Assembly (NCBI GenBank): GCA_016932895.1
Contig: JAFGCA010000591.1
Coordinates: 1-12,386 of the forward strand
Origin: Sedimentisphaerales bacterium
Lineage (GTDB): Bacteria > Planctomycetota > Phycisphaerae > Sedimentisphaerales > SG8-4
DNA length: 12,386 bases
Direction of reading: 5' to 3'
The position numbers were made by a program, and so were the translations under genes. Positions 1 through 7,171 of this stretch are shown here, piece by piece (the first letter of the stretch is position 1; each line of letters opens with the position of its first letter). The notes under the pieces are model-generated. The model was not told the origin of the DNA, made no database searches, and saw nothing but the letters and a program-made list of their open reading frames with translations.

Positions 1-229
1 GCTGGATGCCGCCGATGAGAATCTGGCTCTGGTCCCAGTACGCCAGCCTCCCCAGGTTCGATTCCGAATAGAACAGCCCCATCCCGGGGAACGTTTCGGC
101 CGCATATGCATTGCACCGGCAATCCACCGCGTGACGTTTGTCCGGGTCGAAGTAGTAGTCACGGTCGAACGCCACGCCCAGGGCCTCGTGCATCCACGCC
201 TTGGATAGGGTTCCTGAAATGCTGATCAT
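1..229 (-). CDS. Partial CDS, N-terminal 76 residues, possibly UroD-like
   Basis: Reading the minus strand from 229, an ATG opens a frame that stays open to the window edge, so only the N-terminus is visible; it begins MISISGTLSKAWMHEALG. A purine-rich GAAGGAAAGAG lies immediately upstream and is a convincing ribosome binding site. The peptide includes DRDYYFDP, a Cys-rich DCRCNAYAAETFPGMG stretch and FYSESNLGRLAYWD. It has no signal peptide or membrane segment, so a cytoplasmic protein is expected. The sequence resembles my recollection of the N-termini of some planctomycete uroporphyrinogen-decarboxylase-like proteins, but the diagnostic C-terminal metal motif is outside the window. It is the last visible gene of the minus-strand cluster, 173 nt beyond the GH109-type gene, with a palindromic repeat between them. 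I am fairly sure it is coding and unsure of its function. Confidence 0.6.
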   Translation of the reverse strand, partial: MISISGTLSKAWMHEALGVAFDRDYYFDPDKRHAVDCRCNAYAAETFPGMGLFYSESNLGRLAYWDQSQILIGGIQ

Positions 230-402
230 CTCTTTCCTTCGCAGTTCGTATTGCCGTAGGACTGTTGTCACGAGCGCTGGGTGGCAGCGTCAAGCGCAGC
301 TTGGCGATGGTTTTCCCGTGTTCTGGCAACCCCATCGCCAAGGCCTTCGGCCTTGACGCTGCCACCCGTGGTTTGGTCCGTCCCATGTGTTGCAGCGGAC
401 CG
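230..402. other. Spacer containing a GC-rich palindromic repeat
   Basis: This 173-nt gap lies between the partial gene and the GH109-type gene. It is largely filled by the 279-367 repeat. I see no open frame with a credible start and no obvious promoter; the repeat could act as a transcript-end structure for the upstream gene. Confidence 0.5.
279..367. repeat. GC-rich palindromic repeat, copy 1
   Basis: The left arm (279-310) begins GGGTGGCAGCGTCAAG and ends CTTGGCGATGG. The right arm (331-367) is its reverse complement with a slightly different middle. The right arm also folds on itself through AAGGCCGAAGGCCTT, so the element is a palindrome containing a smaller palindrome. A 20-nt spacer (311-330) separates the arms. 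Near-identical arms recur at 4249-4364 and in degenerate form at 9509-9602, so this is a dispersed repeat of REP/MITE type. It encodes nothing and has no visible target-site duplication. Confidence 0.85.
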
Positions 403-1740
403 CTACGCCTTCATATCGAGGGCGAAGTAGGGCTTTCTCGTTTGCCATTTGCCTCTCGTGAAGTCCGGGACTTTGACCGGCGCGCTGCCCCGGGCGATGG
501 ACCTCTCCGAGAGCGGCCCGTGCACGCACATGATGACGGAGTCGTAGACGTCGATCGGAGTCTGCGTTCGACTCTTGACGGCGTCGACGAAGAGCCGCAG
601 CTCGCGCACGTCGGTGCCGCCGTGGCCGCCGAGGGCCGGCTCCTTGGTCCAGGCGTGACGGTACTGCTCGTGGTAGGGGGCAAACGGCTCCCACTGATGG
701 TACTGCGGGCTCTTGCCCTGGAGGTACACGGCCTCGCGCTGCTCGTTGTACAGCCCGCGCGTGCCCTGGATGAGCCAGCGATTGTCATACGGCCGGGGCA
801 ACTGCATGTCGTAGTTGATGACGATGCTCTTGCCCTTCTTGGTGCGCACGATGGTCGTGACAATGTCACCCTGGGCGAACTTGCGCGTGGCGTTGGGATG
901 GTCCGGGCCGAACTTCTCGGCGAAATACTCGTTGATGCCGACCGCCTCGGTGGCGGTGGCGGTGACGTAGTCGAAGGCGTCGCCCCGGTTGATGTCCATC
1001 CAGCTTATGACCGGACCCAACTGGTGCGTCGGATACTGGTCGCGGTTGTGATCGACGAGGTACTTCGCGGGCCAGCGGTCCTGGCCGGTCTGGCGGTCGA
1101 AGAACCAGTGGTCGATGCAGTCGTGGGAATGGGCGCAGTGGCAGTGCATGATCTCGCCCAGCAAGCCCATGCGAATCATGTTCAGCACGGCCAGGTTGTC
1201 GCTGCGGAAGCTCCAGTTCTCGAGCATCATGCAGGGCACGCCGGTTTGTTCGTACGTGTTGACAAGCTCCCAGCATTCTTCCAGCGTGTAGGCGGCGGGG
1301 ACCTCGACGCCGACGTATTTGCCGGCCTTCATGGCGTAGACGGCCATGGGCGTGTGCCACTCCCAGTAGGTCGCGACGATCACCGCGTCCAGGTCGTCGC
1401 GATCCATGAACTTCTCCCAGACGTGTTCGTCGCCGAAGTAGACTTCGGGTGCAGGGCAACCGGCCTGGGTCACGCGCATCCGGGCGCCCTCGGCCCGGCT
1501 GCGGTGGATGTCGCAGACGGCGCGAATCTCCACGTCGTTTTTCATCTGCAGGAGGTTGCCCAACAGGCTGTTGCCCCGTCCGCCCAAGCCGACGATGCCC
1601 ACACGCACTTTCTCGAGCGGCGTGGTTCTGGTCCGGGACGCCGCGGCGCCTTCGGCGAGCCCCGCCCCGGCGAGAACGGCGCCGAGACCCAGCGCGCCGT
1701 GGTTTCTCAGGAATTCTCTGCGACTGGTTTTGTCCGTCAT
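403..1740 (-). CDS. Tat-exported GH109-type NAD-dependent glycosidase (Gfo/Idh/MocA fold)
   Basis: A 445-residue protein with a twin-arginine signal (SRREFLRN at residues 6-13, then a Gly/Ala-rich hydrophobic stretch to about 34), so it is probably exported folded with its cofactor. The Rossmann motif GLGGRG is at 51-56, VCDIHR at 75-80 and EVP at 146-148 where most Gfo/Idh proteins have EKP. YPTH (236-239), followed by LGP and DINRG, matches the GH109 active-site region. GHGG (372-375) and the TPIDVYD and PDFTRGKW blocks near the C-terminus are also GH109-like. The founding GH109 enzyme is an alpha-N-acetylgalactosaminidase using tightly bound NAD; actual substrates vary in the family. I chose the ATG at 1740 because GGAG lies 8 nt upstream and the Tat signal begins there. 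An upstream in-frame ATG at 1782 would translate into the hairpin element. It ends a cluster after the second oxidoreductase. Confidence 0.88.
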   Translation of the reverse strand: MTDKTSRREFLRNHGALGLGAVLAGAGLAEGAAASRTRTTPLEKVRVGIVGLGGRGNSLLGNLLQMKNDVEIRAVCDIHRSRAEGARMRVTQAGCPAPEVYFGDEHVWEKFMDRDDLDAVIVATYWEWHTPMAVYAMKAGKYVGVEVPAAYTLEECWELVNTYEQTGVPCMMLENWSFRSDNLAVLNMIRMGLLGEIMHCHCAHSHDCIDHWFFDRQTGQDRWPAKYLVDHNRDQYPTHQLGPVISWMDINRGDAFDYVTATATEAVGINEYFAEKFGPDHPNATRKFAQGDIVTTIVRTKKGKSIVINYDMQLPRPYDNRWLIQGTRGLYNEQREAVYLQGKSPQYHQWEPFAPYHEQYRHAWTKEPALGGHGGTDVRELRLFVDAVKSRTQTPIDVYDSVIMCVHGPLSERSIARGSAPVKVPDFTRGKWQTRKPYFALDMKA

Positions 1741-1986
1741 GCTCTCTTCTCCGAATGCGTTTCGTAAACTGGACTTTTGCAAAATGGAGATTAGGCTTGC
1801 TTTAGGAGGAAAAATCTTCTTCTCGATTTTTCCTCCCGAGAACGTAAGTGCCTTGGGTGTTGGTAATCAAGTCCCGTCTTCAAGGAAATCACACCAACGA
1901 TTTCCTTGAAGAATATAAGCCTAATCTCCATTTTGCAAAACTCCTCTTATAAACCCGGGCGTGCCCCGTCCCCGTGACACGGGGCG
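1741..1986. other. Spacer between the two oxidoreductase genes, mostly a MITE-like element
   Basis: This 246-nt gap is unusually long inside an otherwise compact same-strand cluster. The hairpin element at 1775-1940 accounts for two thirds of it. The remainder carries the GH109 gene's ribosome binding site (GGAG at 1749-1752 on the minus strand). No coding frame is supported. Confidence 0.6.
1775..1940. mobile_element. 166-bp MITE-like element with 24-bp perfect terminal inverted repeats
   Basis: Positions 1775-1798 and 1917-1940 are perfect 24-bp inverted repeats, and the match extends outward to 1771 and 1944 with one mismatch. Inside are two further perfect hairpins. One pairs 1805-1816 with 1825-1836 (12 bp, 8-nt loop). 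The other pairs 1878-1890 with 1899-1911 (13 bp, 8-nt loop). The two internal arms resemble each other (both contain an AGGAAA run leading to ATC). A 41-nt linker (1837-1877) separates them. No protein is encoded and I see no target-site duplication. The element looks like a non-autonomous miniature transposable element; a transcribed structured RNA or processing site is an alternative. Its AT content is higher than that of the flanking genes. Confidence 0.75.
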
Positions 1987-3009
1987 CTACAGGTCGCCGA
2001 GTTCGCTGATTTTCACGGGTCGTCCGGATTCTGCCGAAAGATCGGCGGCAAAGCAGATGGCGTGCGTTTGCGCCGCATCCTCCAGGTCCGGGAAGGGACG
2101 CTTGTCGTCGATGATACAGTCGAGGAAGTGCGAGACCTCGCCCTGGAAAGGATGGTGGGCGACGTCTCCGCTGTCGGGCAGAACGCAGGGGATCTTCGTG
2201 AAATTGTTCTGGCCCGGCAGCAGCTTCGGGGCGAACAGCTCGTCGTTGCGGATCGACCCTTCGGTGCCATAGACGCCGATGTTGAACCGGTAGGGCATCT
2301 GCGCGTCGAACATGGTGGTGGTGCGTCCGATCTTGCCGTCCTTGAATTTGACGTTGACGGAGATGGTCCCGGGATACTCGATGGGGTTCTCCGTCTTGAC
2401 CTGGTAGGCGCAGACCTCCTCGGCCTCGCTCCGCGCGAACCAGCGCATCGCATCCACGGCGTGACAGCCTCCGGTGAGGATGGCGGTGCCGCTGCGCTGG
2501 CGGCTGCCCAGCCATTTCTCCTGCGGCGTCATCCAGATCCGGTGCATGTAGTCCACTTCGACCATGAAGATGTTTCCGAAAGCGCCCTGGTCGATCAGCC
2601 GGTCGATGGTCATCAGCAGCGGGTTCCAGTGCAGCACGAAACCGACGAGCGTCTTGACGTTGTGGGCCCGGACCGCCTGGAGCTGCTTTCGCAGGTCCTC
2701 GATGGTTATCGCGGCGGGCTTTTCGACGATGACGTGCTTGCCGGCCTCGGCGGCGGCGACCACGTACGGCGTATGCGCCTCGTGCGGCGTGCTGACCACG
2801 ACGATGTCGATGCCATCGTCGCGCAGCATCGCCTCGGCGGCCGTCGCGATGGAGCAGCGGAGGTCATACGCGTCGCGGTAGCGCTCGGCGCCGGCGCGGT
2901 TGCGGCTGACCAGCCCCCGAATCTCCGAACGTTCGTCGTTTTGAAACGCTTTGACGTATTCTCCGGCCACCCACCCGCAACCGATGATTCCCACGCCCAG
3001 CTTGTTCAT
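1987..3009 (-). CDS. Gfo/Idh/MocA family oxidoreductase, cytoplasmic
   Basis: A 340-residue NAD(P)-dependent oxidoreductase. The N-terminal Rossmann motif reads GIIGCGWVAGEY (8-19). VVSTPHEAHT (71-80) and the catalytic-type EKP (96-98, in HVIVEKPAA) follow. GGCHAVDAMRW (180-190) carries the conserved His183 and Asp186 of the second domain. It has no signal peptide, unlike its exported neighbour. The ATG at 3009 is preferred over the upstream one at 3069: AAGGA lies 8 nt before it and the Rossmann strand begins directly after it, whereas the 20 extra residues look non-coding. It lies 72 nt downstream of the UroD-like gene on the same strand, so the two are probably co-transcribed. The substrate, likely a sugar, sugar acid or inositol derivative, cannot be read from the sequence. 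Confidence 0.9.
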   Translation of the reverse strand: MNKLGVGIIGCGWVAGEYVKAFQNDERSEIRGLVSRNRAGAERYRDAYDLRCSIATAAEAMLRDDGIDIVVVSTPHEAHTPYVVAAAEAGKHVIVEKPAAITIEDLRKQLQAVRAHNVKTLVGFVLHWNPLLMTIDRLIDQGAFGNIFMVEVDYMHRIWMTPQEKWLGSRQRSGTAILTGGCHAVDAMRWFARSEAEEVCAYQVKTENPIEYPGTISVNVKFKDGKIGRTTTMFDAQMPYRFNIGVYGTEGSIRNDELFAPKLLPGQNNFTKIPCVLPDSGDVAHHPFQGEVSHFLDCIIDDKRPFPDLEDAAQTHAICFAADLSAESGRPVKISELGDL

Positions 3010-3081
3010 ATCCCGATTCCTTCTCGTTTCACCTTCAGTCCGTCCTTGCCTTGCTATTGCGGGGACCACGCGCGTCCTCAG

Positions 3082-4134
3082 TTATGTATAGAAGCCGGCG
3101 TAGCGCTCCATCGCGTCCATCAGGGCTTTGACGTTCTCCAACGGCACGCCCGGGTACAGTCCATAGATCATCATCAGCCCTCCCTCGCGGCTGCCGAGCT
3201 TCTCGACCTCCTCCCGGATCAGGGCGTCGATTCGGGCGGGGCCGCCGAACCGGGTCACGCTCTGGCGATCGATGTCGATGTCGATGCACACGCGTCCCTT
3301 CAGCGTCGCGGCGATCCAGTCGATGCCGTTGACGAGGTCCTGGAGGTTCAGGGCGTCGACGCCCCCGATCAGGAGATCGGCCGCCAGCTCGCGAATGTCC
3401 CCGTCCGAGTGCATGTGCACCAGGCAGCCGGCTTCCCGGGCCGGGGCGATCACGTTCCGATACACCGGCAGGATGAACTTGCGGAAAAGCTCCGGCGAGA
3501 GCATGGGGCCGTTCTGCGTGCCCAAGTCCTCCGGATAGCAGATCATCGCCGCGCCCACGTCCACGTACCGTCGCACGAGGGCGACGCTGAATGTCTCGAC
3601 CATCTCAATCAACGACCCCAGCCGGGGCTCTGCGTCGATCATATCGAACAGCAGGTTCTCGTATCCCCGCAGGTAGCTCAGACGCAGAAACGTGTGGCCG
3701 TGCTCCAGGCTGGCGGCGGGGAGATTCCCGGCGGCCTCGATCTCGAGCGCCCGCTCCTTCATCGCGGACCAGTCGATCCCGGTCAGCCCGTTGGTCCACG
3801 CGGGGTCCGGCGCCGTGAAATTCGACAGGGCGTCCCAATCGGCCAGCGGATGCCGCGTGACGGTGCCCGTGATCCCGTCGTCCGTCGTTTTCCAGAGGCA
3901 GCCCCAGGCGTCCTCGTAGGGCGCCGCCGCAGACTCCCACGGAGCGGGCTCGGGAATCGCCTTGTCCTGCGGATCGAACCGGGGGAACAGGATCGGATGG
4001 TCGGCCATGAGTTCGAAGAGGTCGTCCGGCCGGTAGTGGTGCCAGCAGGCGGGGTTGATCCAGAAGACGACCGGAATATGCTGCGGCCTCTCGAACCGGA
4101 TGGCTTTTACCGTGTTAAGTGTGACAGCGTCCAT
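3082..4134 (-). CDS. Uroporphyrinogen decarboxylase-like protein (UroD/MtaA/CmuA superfamily)
   Basis: A 350-residue protein of the UroD-like TIM-barrel superfamily. Signs are YPEDLGTQNGPMLSPELFRKF (about 200-220), the metal-site loop VHMHSDGD (239-246), LNLQD (262-266), and the terminal YGLYPGVPLENV region (324-335). The arginine-rich N-terminal motif of true heme-pathway UroD (MRQAGRY type) is absent, so a heme role is unlikely. Compared with the methyltransferase MtaA, the HxC zinc pair reads HxH here and the distal Cys position is a Tyr (Tyr324 by eye), so the metal chemistry probably differs. Related proteins are abundant in Planctomycetota and often lie next to sugar oxidoreductases, as here. 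I chose the ATG at 4134 because the protein family begins there and the longer open frame would read through a palindromic repeat. No strong ribosome binding site precedes it. Confidence 0.8.
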   Translation of the reverse strand: MDAVTLNTVKAIRFERPQHIPVVFWINPACWHHYRPDDLFELMADHPILFPRFDPQDKAIPEPAPWESAAAPYEDAWGCLWKTTDDGITGTVTRHPLADWDALSNFTAPDPAWTNGLTGIDWSAMKERALEIEAAGNLPAASLEHGHTFLRLSYLRGYENLLFDMIDAEPRLGSLIEMVETFSVALVRRYVDVGAAMICYPEDLGTQNGPMLSPELFRKFILPVYRNVIAPAREAGCLVHMHSDGDIRELAADLLIGGVDALNLQDLVNGIDWIAATLKGRVCIDIDIDRQSVTRFGGPARIDALIREEVEKLGSREGGLMMIYGLYPGVPLENVKALMDAMERYAGFYT

Positions 4135-4248
4135 GGCTACCCATTTCAACGTTCGTTCGTCGTAACCGCAAGAGATTTCCGCCCGGCAGGTGTCGCGCTG
4201 TGCATGCAAGTCTTGCGGCACGCCGATCCCGTCCGTTGTCGGTTCATG

Positions 4249-4364
4249 GGGTGGCAGCGTCAAGGCCGCAGGCCTTGGCGATGGCGCAACGCTCGGGGCT
4301 CGCATAGCGCCACACGCAGCAAACAAGTCCCCCATCGCCAAGCTGGCGCTTGATACTGCCACGC
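4249..4364. repeat. GC-rich palindromic repeat, copy 2
   Basis: The left arm (4249-4284) is GGGTGGCAGCGTCAAG followed by the small internal palindrome and CTTGGCGATGG. The right arm (4331-4364) is its imperfect reverse complement. The central spacer is longer than in copy 1 (4285-4330). Arms match copy 1 almost base for base outside the small palindrome, which identifies a dispersed family. With copy 1 it brackets the three-gene minus-strand cluster. Confidence 0.85.
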
Positions 4365-4390
4365 GCATACCAGGGTACTCTCACAGCTAC

Positions 4391-4410
4391 GGTCGGGCAT
4401 GCGCCCGGCC
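4391..4410. other. GC hairpin downstream of the NagB–LmbE gene
   Basis: GGTCGGGC pairs with GCCCGGCC across an ATGC loop, with one weak position in the stem. It follows the minus-strand stop codon at 4461 by about 50 nt, so it could help end that transcript. No T-run follows on the minus strand, so a classical intrinsic terminator is not supported. Confidence 0.3.
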
Positions 4411-4460
4411 GAAACTGCCTGCGGCGGGGGACACCGGAGGGTCTGTGACGTTCCCTGCCG

Positions 4461-6815
4461 TTAGCGGTCTTCGAGCGACTGGCGCAGCTCGCGACAGGAT
4501 TGGAAGAACTCGTCGGGCGACATCTCACGCAGGAAGACCAGGCCGCGGGTGGCGCGGATCAACGCACTGGGGTGATTGTAGAACCACTCCCGGCCCAGGC
4601 CGGTCTTGAGCTTGTGATACTGCTGGACCTGGATGCGCTGGGCCAACTGCGAGAACGGCCCGTCGTATTCATAGCTCGGGAACGAGGCGCTTTTCTGCGT
4701 GATGAAGGAGTTCATAAACGCGTCGTGCATGATCGAGAACATCGCCAGGGTCACCGGGACCAAGACGTTGGCCTCGGACGGATCGAACCGGAACCAGACG
4801 TTACGGTAGCCCCAGATCTTCAGGTCGGGCTTGCCGTGGTCGTTCTGATGCACCCGGATCGCTTCGGCCACTGCCTGCATGACCTTGTAGTGCGTGTCGG
4901 GTCCGCTGGCCTCGGGGTCGAAGGCCACGGTAATCACGTCGGGATCGATGCGCTTGAGCTCGGCGACGATCGGGGGCACGTCCTGCGTCATCGTGGGCTC
5001 TTTGGTGAAGATGTCCCCGGTGTAAAAGCCCAGGCGCAGGTGGCGGACGTTCTGACACTGCCAGCCGTAGTAGCCCCACAGGCACTCGGCCTCCCACTCC
5101 CGGCACATCCCCTTGAGTCTCTGAATGTGCTCGGGGTCCTTCTTGCCCGGATAGGCGGTGGCGAAGTAGCGATCCAGCTCCGCCAGACAGCCTTCCATGT
5201 CGATGAGGCAACTCTTGTCGAGCAGTTCAATCAGGTTGCGCAGCAGGCGCCGGGCGCAGCCTTCTTCCTTGTCATGCTCGTTTGCGGCGGCCACGCCGTC
5301 GAGGTACTGCCACACGTCGCGGTTGCGTTCGATTACGTTGCCCCCGCCGAAGTACCCCTGGGCCAGCAGTTCCTGAAATTCGGCCGTGTCGAGGAACCGG
5401 CGCAGGCAGGCGATCTGGGCCCGCATGAATTCGTTTGTGACCGAGGTGAAGCCGCTGGTGAGGGTCACGAAGTGGTGCTCGTTCGCCCGCCGGCGGAAAT
5501 GCCGGACGACCTGGGCGAAGTAGCCCAGCATGATGTCGTCGTGATGCGGCTCGGTGTGCAGGAAGCACTTGTCCTTGTAGACGCGCAGCCCGTTGGCAAT
5601 CTTCTCTTCGAGGCCCTTGTGAACCATCTGCGTCAGGGCCGACAGCGGTTCGCTGCGACGCTTGAGGACCACCGAGACGGTGCGGTCGACCTGGCAGTCG
5701 GATTCGGTCAACGCCAGCAGGGGTCTCTGACGCCGGCAGGCCAGATCGATCAGGGCCTTCTCGACGTCGGTATCGCTGATGGCTGGTGCGGTTTCGAGGA
5801 CTCTGATCCGCCGCTCGATGAGATCGGCCGCGGCCCCGCGCGTGAGATAGAGCCGCGCGTTGGGCAACTGCCGCAGGCAGCTTGCGGGCGTGTCGATATG
5901 GCCCTCCGACTGGATGGCCCGGGCGGCCAGGGCCGCTTTGGCCTGGCCGGCCGCGATCACGATGGCCGTGCAGTCGGGGTTCCGTGTGATCGTTCGCAGC
6001 CCGATCGTAATCACCAGGCGCCGGCGGGCGACCTCGATGCCCCCCAGGTCGGTGGCGGCCGCCGCCTGGGTCTCGTAGTTGGTCGGGCACAGACGCGTGG
6101 TCGAGTTGTGGTCGGAGCCCTTGATGTTGAAGCCGATATGACCGTCCGGGCCGATCCCGCCCAGGAAGAAGCCGATCCCGCCCAGGTCGCGGATGCGCTG
6201 CTCGTACTCCATGCACCACTGGTCGATCTCTTCGAGCAGGGCCTTTTGTCGCGTTTCCAGGTGGCCGGCTGCCTGACGATACCGCAGCGTCAGGTCCACG
6301 TGGCCGTCGGGCCAGACGTCCGTGAGGGTCTCGCCCGGGTGCAGGCCGATGGCGGTCGAATCGATCAGCAGGGCCTTGGCCGGATCGAGGCCGAAACCTT
6401 CGATATAGAAGTGCTTCACGTAGTGGTGGAAGCTGTTGTGCTGGGCCGAGTCCATGGGATAGAACTCGTCGATCTGCACGAAGTGCAGGCCGGCCATGTC
6501 GGGCTTGCGCGCCGGATCGATGCCGGCCTGCTCCAGGATCTTCCGTATCTCGGGCGTCTCCCAGCCGCCGAGCAGACGCTGGACCCACATGATGAAATGC
6601 TGGGGCGTTTTTCCCGTGGGCAGGGAGATCACGCCGCCGGGGTGGTCCTGCACCCACTCGATGAAACGCATCGTCGCCAGTTTGCCCAGCGCCGGGAAGT
6701 TCTCCACGACGATGGCCGGAATTTTCTCCGTCGGCCGGTAGAGGACGTCGAAAGACGAGCCGTCAACGGCGGCCGCTTCTACCGGTGTCAGGATCGTACG
6801 CTGGTTGTCACTCAT
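4461..6815 (-). CDS. NagB-like / PIG-L (LmbE) deacetylase-like fusion protein
   Basis: A 784-residue two-domain protein. The N-terminal half matches glucosamine-6-phosphate deaminase: SLPTGKTP (64-71, phosphate loop), QIDEFYP (114-120; Asp116 equals catalytic Asp72 of E. coli NagB) and GGIGPDGHIGFN (219-230; Asp224 and His226 equal Asp141 and His143). E. coli Glu148 aligns with Ile231, so the catalytic triad is incomplete. The C-terminal half has the zinc motif PHHDD (423-427, for the usual PHPDD) and a later His642 in PDTHYKV, as in PIG-L/LmbE N-deacetylases. Similar fusions occur in Bacteroidetes, where they are annotated as NagB-like; as I recall, those are shorter (about 650 residues). 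Likely substrates are N-acetylated amino-sugar phosphates, in the cytoplasm; no signal peptide. AAGGAAA sits only a few bases before the ATG at 6815. It is divergent from pta–ackA. Confidence 0.85.
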   Translation of the reverse strand: MSDNQRTILTPVEAAAVDGSSFDVLYRPTEKIPAIVVENFPALGKLATMRFIEWVQDHPGGVISLPTGKTPQHFIMWVQRLLGGWETPEIRKILEQAGIDPARKPDMAGLHFVQIDEFYPMDSAQHNSFHHYVKHFYIEGFGLDPAKALLIDSTAIGLHPGETLTDVWPDGHVDLTLRYRQAAGHLETRQKALLEEIDQWCMEYEQRIRDLGGIGFFLGGIGPDGHIGFNIKGSDHNSTTRLCPTNYETQAAAATDLGGIEVARRRLVITIGLRTITRNPDCTAIVIAAGQAKAALAARAIQSEGHIDTPASCLRQLPNARLYLTRGAAADLIERRIRVLETAPAISDTDVEKALIDLACRRQRPLLALTESDCQVDRTVSVVLKRRSEPLSALTQMVHKGLEEKIANGLRVYKDKCFLHTEPHHDDIMLGYFAQVVRHFRRRANEHHFVTLTSGFTSVTNEFMRAQIACLRRFLDTAEFQELLAQGYFGGGNVIERNRDVWQYLDGVAAANEHDKEEGCARRLLRNLIELLDKSCLIDMEGCLAELDRYFATAYPGKKDPEHIQRLKGMCREWEAECLWGYYGWQCQNVRHLRLGFYTGDIFTKEPTMTQDVPPIVAELKRIDPDVITVAFDPEASGPDTHYKVMQAVAEAIRVHQNDHGKPDLKIWGYRNVWFRFDPSEANVLVPVTLAMFSIMHDAFMNSFITQKSASFPSYEYDGPFSQLAQRIQVQQYHKLKTGLGREWFYNHPSALIRATRGLVFLREMSPDEFFQSCRELRQSLEDR

Positions 6816-7171
6816 TTTCCTTCACGCGCTCGTATCCAGGTAATATGGTTGCTACGCTCCCGGACGTTGAGGTGAGGCGGTGGTCCCGAGGGATACGCAT
6901 CGAACTCGGAGAGCACAACGGTTGGAGGCCCGACCCCAAGCAAACTCACGGTCCAGGAAATCACTGGCCACAACCTACCACCAACGGACGGGACATGCAA
7001 GACCTGGTGCGGGAGAAGTGTTGGGTGCGACGGAAAAATCGCCTTTCGGGCTGCAAAGCAGGAGTTTGTCCTTGCGTTCAGTTCGCCGCTGTCTTAGGTT
7101 GGGTTTTGGACTCCGCAATGGAGTGAACGGAAGTCATGGCCGCAGGATGTTGTACGGAGAATCTGACCCAC
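6816..7171. other. 356-nt divergent intergenic region (fusion gene / pta)
   Basis: This spacer separates the starts of the minus-strand NagB–LmbE gene and plus-strand pta, so it should contain promoters in both directions. I find no clean TTGACA/TATAAT pair on either strand. Near pta there is a small hairpin, ACTCC (7110-7114) pairing with GGAGT (7120-7124). Open frames crossing it have no plausible ribosome binding site or recognisable sequence. I recognise no tRNA, riboswitch or other RNA in it. Confidence 0.5.

Larger units (their letters stand above)
4135..4460. other. 326-nt spacer with palindromic repeat copy 2 and a hairpin
   Basis: It lies between the UroD-like gene and the 3' end of the NagB–LmbE fusion gene, both on the minus strand. 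It contains the 4249-4364 repeat and a GC hairpin at 4391-4410. It should hold the promoter of the UroD-like/oxidoreductase cluster, but I see no convincing -35/-10 pair. I see nothing else in it. Confidence 0.5.

Noticed and set aside
265..1767. 500-residue open frame on the plus strand opposite the GH109-type gene
   Set aside because: It is the antisense of a clearly recognisable gene in high-GC DNA. Its translation shows no family motif and it begins inside a palindromic repeat.
1741..1782. Longer start for the GH109-type gene at 1782
   Set aside because: The region overlaps the terminal repeat of the 166-bp element. The twin-arginine signal and ribosome binding site support 1740.
3082..4134. 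Annotation as heme-pathway HemE
   Set aside because: The N-terminal arginine motif of true uroporphyrinogen decarboxylase is missing and the context is sugar catabolism, so only superfamily membership is claimed.
2062..4353. 763-residue open frame on the plus strand
   Set aside because: It runs antisense across two recognisable genes and a repeat. Its length is a by-product of high GC.
4135..4368. N-terminal extension of the UroD-like protein to an ATG at 4368
   Set aside because: The extra 78 residues translate the 4249-4364 palindromic repeat, and family similarity begins at 4134.
4500..6875. 791-residue open frame on the plus strand
   Set aside because: Antisense shadow of the NagB–LmbE gene; no recognisable motifs.
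6785..7126. 113-residue plus-strand frame in the divergent spacer
   Set aside because: It starts inside the fusion gene on the opposite strand, lacks a ribosome binding site and has a low-complexity, non-protein-like composition.
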